11,695 nt of DNA from the NCBI GenBank assembly GCA_964585635.1, contig CAZPEV010000107.1, positions 1-11,695 of the forward strand, in the 5' to 3' direction. The translations under genes and the position numbers were made by a program. This stretch comes from CAZPEV01 sp964585635 (GTDB taxonomy: Bacteria > Zixibacteria > MSB-5A5 > GN15 > JAAZOE01). This document shows, in pieces, positions 1 through 6,488 of this stretch (within the stretch, counting starts at the first letter, position 1; every line of letters begins with the position of its first letter). Below the pieces are notes generated by a model. The model was not told the DNA's origin. It saw only the letters and a list, made by a program, of their open reading frames with translations, and did not search any database.

Positions 1-1862
1 AATCGAGCTTCAAATCATGCAATACCGCGCGGCTGGGGTTGCCGTCATTATCCCACCCACGGCCGGCGTAATATTCGTCGAGCATTGCCTCGATCTGGTC
101 TTTGGTCAGCCCCATACCGGCGCCGGGGCCGGTCGGAATCTTGTCCTCCCAGGATCGCGCCGGCGGGTAATCGAATGTGCGGCCGTTGGCCTGGTTGCGT
201 TCGAGGTAATGGCATCGCACCAGATTCCAGACCTTCTCCGAGGTTTTGAAGGCCTCGGCGGCATCGATGTTTTTAATGATTGCATGGAACTCGGTGCTGT
301 GTACNNNNNNNNNNGAGGGTCTCGACAATCTCCTCCGGCTCAATATCGAGCTCGCCCCAGAAGAGGCGGCAGATGCACCAGCAATCGAACAGCGGCCGGA
401 TATGCTGCAGGTAAATCACCACCTTGGCGCGGCCCTCGATCTTGTCGCGCCCCTCGGCCATGTCGACCGTGATTGTCCACGAGCGGGTGTGATGCGCGCC
501 GATATCGCACGTCATGTACGAAAGCAGCATTCCCGGGGCGTAGCGGCCGTCATACCCCGACATCTCCTGGCCCTTGACCTGCATGGCGAATTTCTCACTC
601 CCCCGTCCGATCTTCTCGGCGGCCCGCTTGGTGCCGCCCGAGAAATATTCGCCGATCCCGCGGCGATGCACCACCATGTCAATGAAGTGTTCGGCGTCCT
701 CCACCGAACCCCAGTTGAGCGTATGCCCTTCGAGATCGTCGGTGGTGATCAGCCCGCGTTGAAAGCATTCCATGGCGAACGCCACCACGCCGCCGCCCGA
801 CATCGTGTCCATGCCGACATTGTCCATCAGCCAGTTCAGGTAGGCGACCTGGTTGATGTCGGTCATGCCGAGGTTCGAGCCGCACAGCGCGCCGGTCTCG
901 TACTCGGGGCCCTCGAGATAGACCGTCTGCTTGCCCGGCAGGACCGCCTTGGTGTACTTGCCGCAGTTCATCCAGCAGCCGAAACAGGCCTTGTGCGTGA
1001 TAAGGCACTTCTCCACCAACGCCTCGCCGTTGATGCCCGCGATACTCTCATAATAGGTGGTCTGAAAATTCCGGGTCGGGAGAACCGCGTTCGTGTTGGA
1101 CCAGTCGATGAAGAAGGCGGTGCCATATTTTTGCCACGGCGCCATATTGGGATGCGTCTGCGTCCGCTTGATGATGGCCGTTACCTGTTCGGTCAGCTTA
1201 TCGAGAGCGTGCACTTTGATTCCCCCGGTACCCCTGATCGCGATCGCCTTGAGCTTCTTCGAGCCCATGACAGTCCCTTGTCCGGTCCGTCCCGCCTGGC
1301 GGCCGAAATCGTGCGTGATACACGAGAAGAGAATGCCATTCTCGCCGGCCGGCCCGATGGTGGCGATCTCGAAATCCTCGCCCAAGTCCCGTTTCATCGC
1401 CGGTTCGCATTCCAACGACCCCATGCCCCAGTACTGAGAGGCGTCACGAAGCTCGATCTTGTCGTCATCGATAAAAAGATAGATCGGCTTGGGGGAAATG
1501 CCGGACATAATCACCATATCGTAGCCGGCAAATTTGAGGGTCGGGCCCAGATGGCCGCCCATGTTGGAATCGCCGTGGCCGTTGGTCAGAGGGGAGACCG
1601 AGCCGAATCCGATCTTGGCGCCCGCCGGGATAAAGCAACCGCTCATGACGCCGGCACTCATGATGAAGAGATTCTCCGGCCCTAACGGATCGGCGTTGCG
1701 GGGAACCTCGTCGTAGAGAATTTTGGCGATCGCGCCCCGTCCTCCGAACCATTCGCGCATCAGCTTCTCATCGGTGGGATATTTCTTGATCTCCCCGGTG
1801 GTGAGATTGATTCGGAGCGTCGTGCCGGCCAGTCCCCGGGAACCCGTAGAACCGTTTGCCAT
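1..1862 (-). CDS. Aldehyde:ferredoxin oxidoreductase family protein (tungsto/molybdopterin enzyme), 3' end missing and broken by an assembly gap
   Basis: Probable cytoplasmic bis-pterin tungsten (or molybdenum) enzyme that oxidises an aldehyde to an acid, or the reverse, with ferredoxin. The reading frame gives 516 residues before the N run and about 101 after it, so the full protein exceeds 617 residues; Pyrococcus AOR has about 605. Family marks are visible: an N-terminal GGRG (residues 40-43), GxxGxGxVMGSKKLKAI-like segment near 191-207, the 4Fe-4S site C293-x2-C296-x3-C300 with a distal Cys at about 498, GPEYET (318-323), and pterin-site DxxGxD at 347-352. After the gap the C-terminal signature DEYYAGRGWDNDGNPSR is readable. 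Start is ATG at 1862 with AAGGAG 8 nt upstream; it overlaps the ferredoxin stop (TAATG), implying translational coupling. Within the superfamily, relation to BamB-type benzoyl-CoA reductases cannot be excluded, so the substrate is unknown. Confidence 0.93.
305..314. other. Assembly gap (10 N) inside the AOR gene
   Basis: Ten Ns interrupt the AOR coding sequence. The minus-strand frame ends on a complete codon (Leu) at 315 and resumes in frame with GTA (Val) at 304, so ten bases would break the frame although both sides are clean AOR sequence. The true missing length should therefore be a multiple of three and ten is probably a placeholder. Apparent frameshift proteins spanning this point are artefacts. 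Confidence 0.9.
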
Positions 1863-2278
1863 TAGGAGTTCTCCTTGACCGGCCTGGTATGAATCGTAAT
1901 CGCGCCGGTATTGCACAGCTCGGTGCATTTGAAGCAGTTGTCGCAGATGATGACATAGGGGACGTCGGGATGCTGGAAGATCACCCCCGGTTTGCAGACC
2001 GGGATACATTCGCCACAATTGGTGCATTTTTCTATGAGCACGATATAGGCGCCGTCATCGCGACGGTAGATGGCGCCCTCGGGGCATATCTCCATACACT
2101 TGCCGCACTGCGCGCAGACCCTGGGCCGGTAAACCCCCGGCTGCGGGAAATGAGCCTCGATCTTCAGAGCCGCTTTCCGGGGATTGATACCGCCGAAATG
2201 ACTAATCGCGCAGATTTGCCTGCACAGGCGGCATCCGGTGTACTTGGCGTATGTCACTTTGATTCTCTTTATTTCCAT
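1862..2278 (-). CDS. Polyferredoxin (4Fe-4S) electron-transfer subunit paired with AOR
   Basis: Predicted 138-residue cytoplasmic iron-sulfur protein that passes electrons to or from the adjacent AOR. Four Cys groups are visible: C16-x2-C19-x3-C23, then three full CxxCxxCxxxC groups at 55-65, 85-95 and 112-122. The sequence after group one (SHFGGINPRKA) resembles the SxxHxGxxNPxxS stretch of AOR-linked DmsB/HycB-like ferredoxins. The first group normally begins CTGCRLC; here the first Cys is Tyr13 (TAC), giving 15 rather than 16 Cys. ATG at 2278 is the preferred start; an in-frame GTG at 2287 would add three residues and cannot be excluded, and neither has a strong ribosome site. The gene lies 18 nt after the membrane protein stop and overlaps the AOR start by one base. 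Pairing of such ferredoxins with AOR or BamB (as BamC) is known. Confidence 0.92.
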   Translation of the reverse strand: MEIKRIKVTYAKYTGCRLCRQICAISHFGGINPRKAALKIEAHFPQPGVYRPRVCAQCGKCMEICPEGAIYRRDDGAYIVLIEKCTNCGECIPVCKPGVIFQHPDVPYVIICDNCFKCTELCNTGAITIHTRPVKENS

Positions 2279-2296
2279 GATACCCACGAGTCCAGG

Positions 2297-2938
2297 TTAC
2301 ATTTTCAGGTACATCCGGCCCGCGATCCAGATGGCGGCCAGCAGCGCCATGGACACGACTCGGAACGCGATCGCAGGCATCCGCGATGTTCGCGCCAGGG
2401 CCAGGGGTTGGACAACCTTGGCCAGGTAGTACCCAATGTGTATCGTTACGATTGAGATAAGCGAGGCGGTCAGGGCGTCGGCCCGAAGGTACGAGACCAC
2501 CCCCGCCCAGCCTCTTTCGACCCATGACGCTTCGCGCAGAAGATAGGTGGCGAAAAGGGCGAAGACCGCATACGAGACATAGACCAGAACCGGCGCGGCG
2601 ATGGTTCTGAATACCGGGCTGGAATCCAGCCGTTCCTTGAAAGCCGTGTAGGTAACATCAAAGACGATCCCGTTGATCACCACGGCCGCGAACTGGCAGG
2701 GGAAGAAGTAACTGGAGGCCATCTTGAACAGACCGGCGATCAGCGCCATGATAACAACCGAACCGGGGAAATCGACCAGTTTCTTGGAGGCGTACAGGAT
2801 AATGATGCCAAGCCCAAAGAGCAGGGCCGATTTCTGCGGCACCCCGATGGCCCGGAATATGTCCCGTCCGAATAACTCCAACGCGCCCCATAGCGACCCG
2901 ATAAGGAGCACGACCAGGATCTTTTCAAATTTGCTCAT
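2297..2938 (-). CDS. Integral membrane protein of the AOR operon, function unknown
   Basis: 213-residue hydrophobic protein with roughly six or seven predicted membrane spans (about residues 7-24, 38-54, 58-78, 82-98, 112-135, 155-175 and 193-209). No catalytic motif is recognisable. The compact spans and the Gly/Phe-rich 66-90 region are loosely reminiscent of small-molecule S-components of ECF transporters, but this is only an impression. Start is ATG at 2938 with GGAG six bases upstream; a longer frame begins at 2965 but lacks that support. It is the first gene of the operon, 18 nt ahead of the ferredoxin. By context it might anchor the AOR-ferredoxin pair, or import a precursor, oxyanion or substrate. 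The sequence does not choose between these. Confidence 0.8.
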   Translation of the reverse strand: MSKFEKILVVLLIGSLWGALELFGRDIFRAIGVPQKSALLFGLGIIILYASKKLVDFPGSVVIMALIAGLFKMASSYFFPCQFAAVVINGIVFDVTYTAFKERLDSSPVFRTIAAPVLVYVSYAVFALFATYLLREASWVERGWAGVVSYLRADALTASLISIVTIHIGYYLAKVVQPLALARTSRMPAIAFRVVSMALLAAIWIAGRMYLKM

Positions 2939-3027
2939 GATTTGCTCCGGCGATTGAACACCCACATTTTTGTCGGCCCGGACTCACCACCCTTGAAATT
3001 CGACCGCGACAACTCACTCTAATCTCA

Positions 3028-3057
3028 TTAATAAATATATAATCGCTTTCTTCGCAA
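3028..3057 (-). promoter_or_regulatory. Candidate promoter of the AOR operon
   Basis: Read on the minus strand, TTGCGA (3057-3052) is followed after 18 bases by TATTAA (3033-3028) in an A+T-rich patch unlike its surroundings. Both hexamers match sigma-70 consensus at about four of six positions. It lies about 90 bases before the first start codon of the operon. The match is weak, so this is a suggestion only. Confidence 0.3.
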
Positions 3058-3183
3058 GTACAAAATCAGCTTTGTCTTACGCGCCGATTGGCCGGTCCGT
3101 ATAAGCCCTCACCGAGTCATCAATCATGGAGTCCTCTGTTAATACGCCCCACAAAAAGGAAAACGCAGAATGTATTTTCTTTC

Positions 3184-3274
3184 TTTGCCTGATTACCAGC
3201 CACAACGGCATGGGAGATAGCCCGTTATGAGCATCTCCGTGCCCCCCAGACGCAGGCAAACTAATGGCTGGTGG
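3184..3274 (+). ncRNA. Candidate structured RNA element with pseudoknot topology
   Basis: Two perfect 8-bp inverted repeats are interleaved: TTTGCCTG (3184-3191) with CAGGCAAA (3253-3260), and ACCAGCCA (3195-3202) with TGGCTGGT (3265-3272). Between them is a near-perfect hairpin, GGCATGGGAGAT (3207-3218) with ATCTCCGTGCC (3233-3243), with one bulged G. The crossing order means an RNA would form a pseudoknot enclosing a hairpin. A U-G pair (3211/3239) and two more U-G pairs extending the second stem (3193-3194 with 3273-3274) work only in plus-strand RNA, which favours transcription toward the PAS gene 240 nt downstream. GGCTGG (3266-3271) could alternatively pair with CCAGCC at 3305-3310. I do not recognise it as a known riboswitch. 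Confidence 0.4.
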
Positions 3275-3515
3275 AAAGAAGAGTTCAAATTTCAGCGATA
3301 GTTGCCAGCCGTGGCACAAGTGCAGGTCCGTGAGGGTGAAATCCGTATCGAACCGGCATACACTCCGACAACCGCCGCTTGACTCGTTTTTGGGGGGGGT
3401 TCATCCGGCTCAACCAAAGTCGGGCACGTCTTCCTTTGATCTCAATTGTTTTCACCCTTCCGGCCGGAATCATCGTACATTTCTTCTGCACAGGAAACCG
3501 GACAGGAGATACTCA

Positions 3516-3857
3516 ATGCCTACCGATAACTGGACGAACCAGGTCGCCATCGCCGTCACGGTCACGGATGCCGATGGAATAATCACGGAAATGAATTCCG
3601 CGTCGTCGGCCACATTTGCGTCCGATGGCGGGGCCAACCTGATAGGAAGTGACGTCCTGGCGTGCCATCCGGAACCTTCGCGGACAAAATTGGCTTCGAT
3701 GTACAAAGCCCGCCGACCCAATCATTACACGATCCGAAAAGACGGGCAGAAGAAGATCATTCACCAGCTTCCGCTCGTGAAAGAGGGTCTGTTTCATGGG
3801 TATGTGGAGATTTCAATTCCGATCCCGGATGATCTTCCCCATTTCGACCGGGACTGA
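3516..3857 (+). CDS. Small stand-alone PAS-domain protein
   Basis: 113-residue soluble protein made almost entirely of one PAS fold. Residues 13-28 (VTVTDADGIITEMNSA) are the typical opening PAS strands. Residues 38-55 (GGANLIGSDVLACHPEPS) match the GxxLIGxxxxxCHPxPS segment of a recurrent family of single-PAS proteins. The end (HGYVEISIPIPDDLPHF) gives the closing strands and the conserved tail of that family. There is no kinase, cyclase or HTH domain, so it would have to act as a ligand- or redox-sensing partner; Cys50-His51 could bind a cofactor, which is inference. Start is ATG at 3516 with AGGAG seven bases upstream. An open frame extends upstream to 3264, but its extra residues are low-complexity and there is no ribosome site. 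It appears monocistronic. Confidence 0.85.
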   Translation: MPTDNWTNQVAIAVTVTDADGIITEMNSASSATFASDGGANLIGSDVLACHPEPSRTKLASMYKARRPNHYTIRKDGQKKIIHQLPLVKEGLFHGYVEISIPIPDDLPHFDRD

Positions 3858-3882
3858 CCCTGGCGATCGCCTCGCAGGGCAT

Positions 3883-3905
3883 GATCGCACTTCGGCGAAG
3901 CGATC
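3883..3905 (+). terminator. Possible stem-loop terminator after the PAS gene
   Basis: GATCGCACTTC (3883-3893) can pair with GAAGCGATC (3897-3905): nine base pairs with a two-base bulge and a three-base loop, beginning 25 bases after the PAS stop codon. It is followed by Cs instead of Ts, so it is not a typical intrinsic terminator. Confidence 0.3.
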
Positions 3906-3921
3906 CCCCCACCTCCATTTG

Positions 3922-3971
3922 TGAATTGACATCTTGGCGGGCTGGCCGCATGTTGGATTGGTAAGTGCGAT
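3922..3971 (+). repeat. Dispersed intergenic repeat, copy 1
   Basis: Fifty bases align without gaps to 5388-5437 with 45 identities (90%). The repeat begins TGAATTGACA and ends GTAAGTGCGAT. It contains TTGACA (3926-3931), a 17-base spacer and CATGTT (3949-3954), so it has the spacing of a sigma-70 promoter, although the -10 is poor. A TCCATTT box precedes both copies. It lies about 200 bases upstream of the aldo/keto reductase. Confidence 0.8.
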
Positions 3972-4168
3972 TATAATTTTGTTGGACAATAGAACGATTT
4001 TCGTTTTGCATACGTTCATATCCCCACAGCAAGTTGTGGGTTACCGGTCGGCTATCCGAGAACACTAAATGCTCTCCGATGCCTTAATGAAGTGATACCG
4101 GAACCACATAGACGACAGATATAGGACATCAAATGCGTCCCGTCCCAGGGCCGCTTAAGGAGAGAACA

Positions 4169-5164
4169 ATGCAGAAACGCAAACTAGGAAAAAGCGGCCT
4201 GGAAGTTTCGGCTCTCGGGCTCGGCTGCATGGGAATGAGCATGTCTTACGGCCCGGCAGGAGATAAGCGGGAGATGATCTCACTTCTCCGCTCGGCCGTC
4301 GAACGTGGCGTCTCATTCTTTGACACCGCCGAGGTTTACGGGCCGTTCTTGAATGAAGAGCTCGTGGGCGAAGCCCTGTCTCCTTTCCGTGGGCAGGTGG
4401 TGATAGCCACCAAGTTCGGATTCAAACTCGATCCCAACGGCGGGCCGAAGTGGATCGGCCTGGATAGTCGGCCGGAGCACATCAGGCAGGTCGTCGGGGG
4501 TTCGCTCAAGCGACTCAGGGTTGACGCCATCGATCTGTTCTATCAACACCGGGTTGACCCGGGTGTGCCAATCGAAGACGTGGCGGGAGCCGTGAAGGAC
4601 CTGATTCAGGAAGGCAAGGTGAAGCACTTCGGCCTTTCCGAAGCGGGCGTGCCAACGATCCGACGCGCGCACACGGTCCAGCCGGTCGCCGCGGTCCAAA
4701 GCGAATATTCGCTGTGGACAAGAAGCCCCGAAGCGGAAATCCTGCCGACCCTTGAGGAACTGGGCATCGGCTTCGTTCCATACAGCCCGCTGGGCAGGGG
4801 CTTCCTTACGGGAAAGATCAACGAAAACACTTCGTTCGACAGCTCCGATTTCCGCAATACTCTCCCCAGGTTTGCGCCCGAGGCTCGGAGAGCGAATCAG
4901 GCTTTGGTTGATTTGCTGGGCAAGATCGCACGACGGAAGAAGGCCACTCCGGCTCAGATGGCGCTCGCGTGGCTGCTTGCCCGGAAGCCGTGGATCGTAC
5001 CGATTCCGGGCACGCGGAAGCTGGAGCGCCTGGAGGAGAACATCGGGGCGGCGGAAGTAGAACTTACGTCCGAGGATCTCCGTGAGATCGATCGCGCCGC
5101 CTCGAAGATCACGGTGCAAGGGGCTCGGTACCCTGACAACCTGGAGAAAATGACTGGTCGCTGA
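4169..5164 (+). CDS. Aldo/keto reductase, NADP(H)-dependent
   Basis: 331-residue cytoplasmic oxidoreductase of the aldo/keto reductase superfamily, which interconverts carbonyls and alcohols with NAD(P)H. The catalytic tetrad can be placed: Asp52 and Tyr57 in FFDTAEVYG, Lys82 in ATKFGF, and His127 in FYQHRVD. The N-terminal LGKSGLEVSALGLGCMGMS is a signature of the AKR11/AKR13-like group. The C-terminal cofactor segment PIPGTRKLERLEENIGA (about residues 275-291) is intact, and the length is normal for the family. ATG at 4169 is chosen because AAGGAG sits six bases upstream; an in-frame ATG at 4133 would add twelve residues that do not look like the family. No partner gene shares its transcript. 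The physiological substrate cannot be told from sequence. Confidence 0.95.
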   Translation: MQKRKLGKSGLEVSALGLGCMGMSMSYGPAGDKREMISLLRSAVERGVSFFDTAEVYGPFLNEELVGEALSPFRGQVVIATKFGFKLDPNGGPKWIGLDSRPEHIRQVVGGSLKRLRVDAIDLFYQHRVDPGVPIEDVAGAVKDLIQEGKVKHFGLSEAGVPTIRRAHTVQPVAAVQSEYSLWTRSPEAEILPTLEELGIGFVPYSPLGRGFLTGKINENTSFDSSDFRNTLPRFAPEARRANQALVDLLGKIARRKKATPAQMALAWLLARKPWIVPIPGTRKLERLEENIGAAEVELTSEDLREIDRAASKITVQGARYPDNLEKMTGR

Positions 5165-5237
5165 ATAGAAGTTCACTCGAAGCAGAAGATGCGTCACAAT
5201 TTGGTCATAGTATGGCGTCAATCTTTGTTTCCCAACG

Positions 5238-5272
5238 CGAATCGGGGGTTCGATTGCCCTGCACCTCCGCCA
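5238..5272 (+). pseudogene. tRNA 3'-end-like fragment (T arm plus acceptor with CCA), possibly serine
   Basis: The sequence reads like the last third of a tRNA: GGGGGTTCGATT (5244-5255, T stem and loop), then a complementary CCCTG, an acceptor-like CACCTCC, G and CCA (ending 5272). A discriminator G is typical of tRNA-Ser. There is no GGAGGTG 5' acceptor strand, D arm or anticodon arm in the ~90 bases upstream, and the loop is flanked by a G-G mismatch. It could be a decayed tRNA or tmRNA end or an old integration (att) site. Chance resemblance is possible. Confidence 0.35.
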
Positions 5273-5387
5273 AATATATCTTCGCGTTGAATGTTGCAGA
5301 GCGTGAAAAACGGATTGAATATTGAGAAAATCCCACTGGCCCCTGGGGCGAGCGGATTACCCGTTCGGTTTTCCCAGTTCCATTTTA

Positions 5388-5437
5388 TGAATTGACATTT
5401 TGGCCGGCTGGCCGCATGTTGAAGCGGTAAGTGCGAT
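5388..5437 (+). repeat. Dispersed intergenic repeat, copy 2
   Basis: Second copy of the 50-base element at 3922-3971, in the same orientation, with five substitutions and no gaps. It keeps TTGACA (5392-5397), the 17-base spacer and CATGTT (5415-5420). It ends 40 bases before the start of the membrane protein gene, so here it is well placed to act as that gene's promoter. The spacer contains GGCCGGCTGGCC, a short inverted repeat. Confidence 0.8.
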
Positions 5438-5477
5438 CATTTTGCCGTGGAGCACGATCCGGGGAAAGAGCGCTCTA

Positions 5478-6098
5478 ATGACGACCACGGGTACAGCGAA
5501 ATTGGGTTTTTACTCGGCGCTCCTGGCCTTTATGGCATCCGTTGGATTTGATGTGGCGCAAAGTTTGCAACTGGCCGGTTATGTCAAATATCCTTTCGAT
5601 GCAATTCTTATATATGGGTTCTCTCTTTTAATCCCGATACCATTTGTCCTGGCCATGCTCGCGCTTCACTATTCAGTGCCTGAGGATAAGAAGATTTGGA
5701 CTCATGCGGCCCTTCTTTTTGCAGTCATGTATGCAATGTATGTTACCATGAATTATGTCGTTCAATTGGCGACCGTAGTCCCTATGACTCTCCGCGGCGC
5801 GTTAGACGAAATTCGAGTTCTTGACCAAACGCCGCATTCTCTCTTTTGGGACATTGACGCATTGGGATATATATTCATGGGCATGGCGACATTATTTGCA
5901 GCGCCGGTGTTTGCCAAGAAGGGGCCGGAACGGTGGACCAGGAGTTTTTTCTTGGCGAACGCACTCTTTACTCCGGTGATTGCGCTGGTATATTTTTACC
6001 CGACCTTTTCCAATACCTTACTGATGCTGGCTTCACCCTGGATGATTACCGCTTCAGGATCAATGTTGTTTTTGGCACTCTACTTCAATCGAAAATAG
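5478..6098 (+). CDS. Six-span membrane protein, function unknown
   Basis: 206-residue hydrophobic protein with about six predicted membrane spans (roughly residues 8-24, 40-62, 73-97, 122-145, 159-177 and 183-203). Short charged loops include VPEDKK and FAKKGPERW. I recognise no enzymatic or transporter signature; the layout (a broad group of small bacterial membrane proteins with a conserved Asp-Ala-Leu-Gly segment near residues 130-135) gives no function. Start is ATG at 5478, the first Met giving a polar N-terminus before span one; the upstream in-frame sequence from 5400 overlaps the repeat. The ribosome site is weak (AAGAG). Base composition is clearly lower in G+C than neighbours: I count 20 G+C of 60 at 5581-5640 and 25 of 60 at 5701-5760. 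This hints at transfer or relaxed selection. Confidence 0.8.
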   Translation: MTTTGTAKLGFYSALLAFMASVGFDVAQSLQLAGYVKYPFDAILIYGFSLLIPIPFVLAMLALHYSVPEDKKIWTHAALLFAVMYAMYVTMNYVVQLATVVPMTLRGALDEIRVLDQTPHSLFWDIDALGYIFMGMATLFAAPVFAKKGPERWTRSFFLANALFTPVIALVYFYPTFSNTLLMLASPWMITASGSMLFLALYFNRK

Positions 6099-6488
6099 TT
6101 TTCCCGCATAGTCGACCGGGACTGGGGGGCCACCTGGCTCTGCTGAGGCGGGTGGGTTATGCGGTGACATGACCGCTGTCGAGCGCAGTTTCCCGGACGG
6201 GTGGGGCATGCGCATTAACCTACTACTGGTCTTCCCCTGATTTTTCGGATCTGGCGAATCATCCAATGGTTCAATTCTATAGGCGTCGACCGGTTGTAGA
6301 TCTGACGGAGCCTCTTTCTTCCCCTCGCGACCTTTCCGGGTCCGACGCTCCTCCATCAACGCTTCCATCACGTCGGGCACGGGGATTACGTGCTTTCAAT
6401 CCTGACCGTAAGTCGTGAAGAGATACCCGATACCCATATGGGGAAACCATGGGCGGGCGGAGGTGGCCGCTTCAGCCCCGACGGACCG
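6099..6488. other. Convergent intergenic region with no supported gene
   Basis: 390 bases between two convergent genes. A minus-strand open frame (6060-6380) begins with GTG, has no ribosome site, overlaps the membrane protein end and is Pro/Arg/Gly-rich, so I do not call it. Short hairpins are possible (GCGGT at 6161-6165 with ACCGC at 6172-6176; CCACC and GGTGG near 6130-6157), but none is followed by a T run. I see nothing else. Confidence 0.55.

Larger units (their letters stand above)
2939..3515. other. Long divergent intergenic region between AOR operon and PAS gene
   Basis: 577 bases with no convincing gene. Minus-strand and plus-strand frames here lack protein-like composition. An A+T-rich patch at 3028-3057 holds a weak promoter candidate for the AOR operon. 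A nested set of inverted repeats lies at 3184-3274. A run of eight Gs occurs at 3392-3399, and a perfect 12-bp palindrome (TTCCGGCCGGAA) lies at 3458-3469. A TATAAG word at 3100-3105 could be a plus-strand -10, but it has no good -35. Confidence 0.6.
3858..4168. other. Intergenic region between PAS gene and aldo/keto reductase
   Basis: 311 bases without a gene. It holds a possible terminator hairpin at 3883-3905, the first copy of a dispersed repeat at 3922-3971, and a perfect TATAAT word at 3972-3977 that could serve the aldo/keto reductase. The remaining ~190 bases before the start codon show no feature I can support. Confidence 0.6.
5165..5477. other. Intergenic region with tRNA-like fragment and repeat copy 2
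   Basis: 313 bases without a gene. It contains a tRNA 3'-end-like fragment (5238-5272) and the second copy of the dispersed repeat (5388-5437). The intervening segment 5273-5370 is A+T-rich at first and shows nothing else I can name. No clear terminator follows the aldo/keto reductase. Confidence 0.6.

Noticed and set aside
246..1685. Long plus-strand open frame (479 codons) across the AOR gene
   Set aside because: It is the antisense shadow of the AOR gene, has an His/Arg/Ala-rich composition and runs through the N gap; the minus-strand protein carries all the family motifs.
3077..3319. Minus-strand 80-codon frame and a plus-strand 16-codon frame (3170-3220) in the AOR/PAS intergenic region
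   Set aside because: Neither has coding-like composition; both cross the inverted repeats. The short plus frame has AAGGAA upstream, but a leader peptide cannot be supported without homologues.
4313..5221. Minus-strand open frame of 302 codons over the aldo/keto reductase
   Set aside because: Shadow of the reductase, which has its catalytic tetrad intact on the plus strand.
3844..6124. 13-bp exact repeat TCGACCGGGACTG at 3844-3856 and 6112-6124
   Set aside because: About one such match is expected by chance in a window of this size; the first copy is inside the PAS coding sequence and flanks do not align.
6060..6380. Minus-strand open frame of 106 codons between the convergent genes
   Set aside because: GTG start without ribosome site, Pro/Arg/Gly-rich composition and overlap with the end of the membrane protein; no family recognised.
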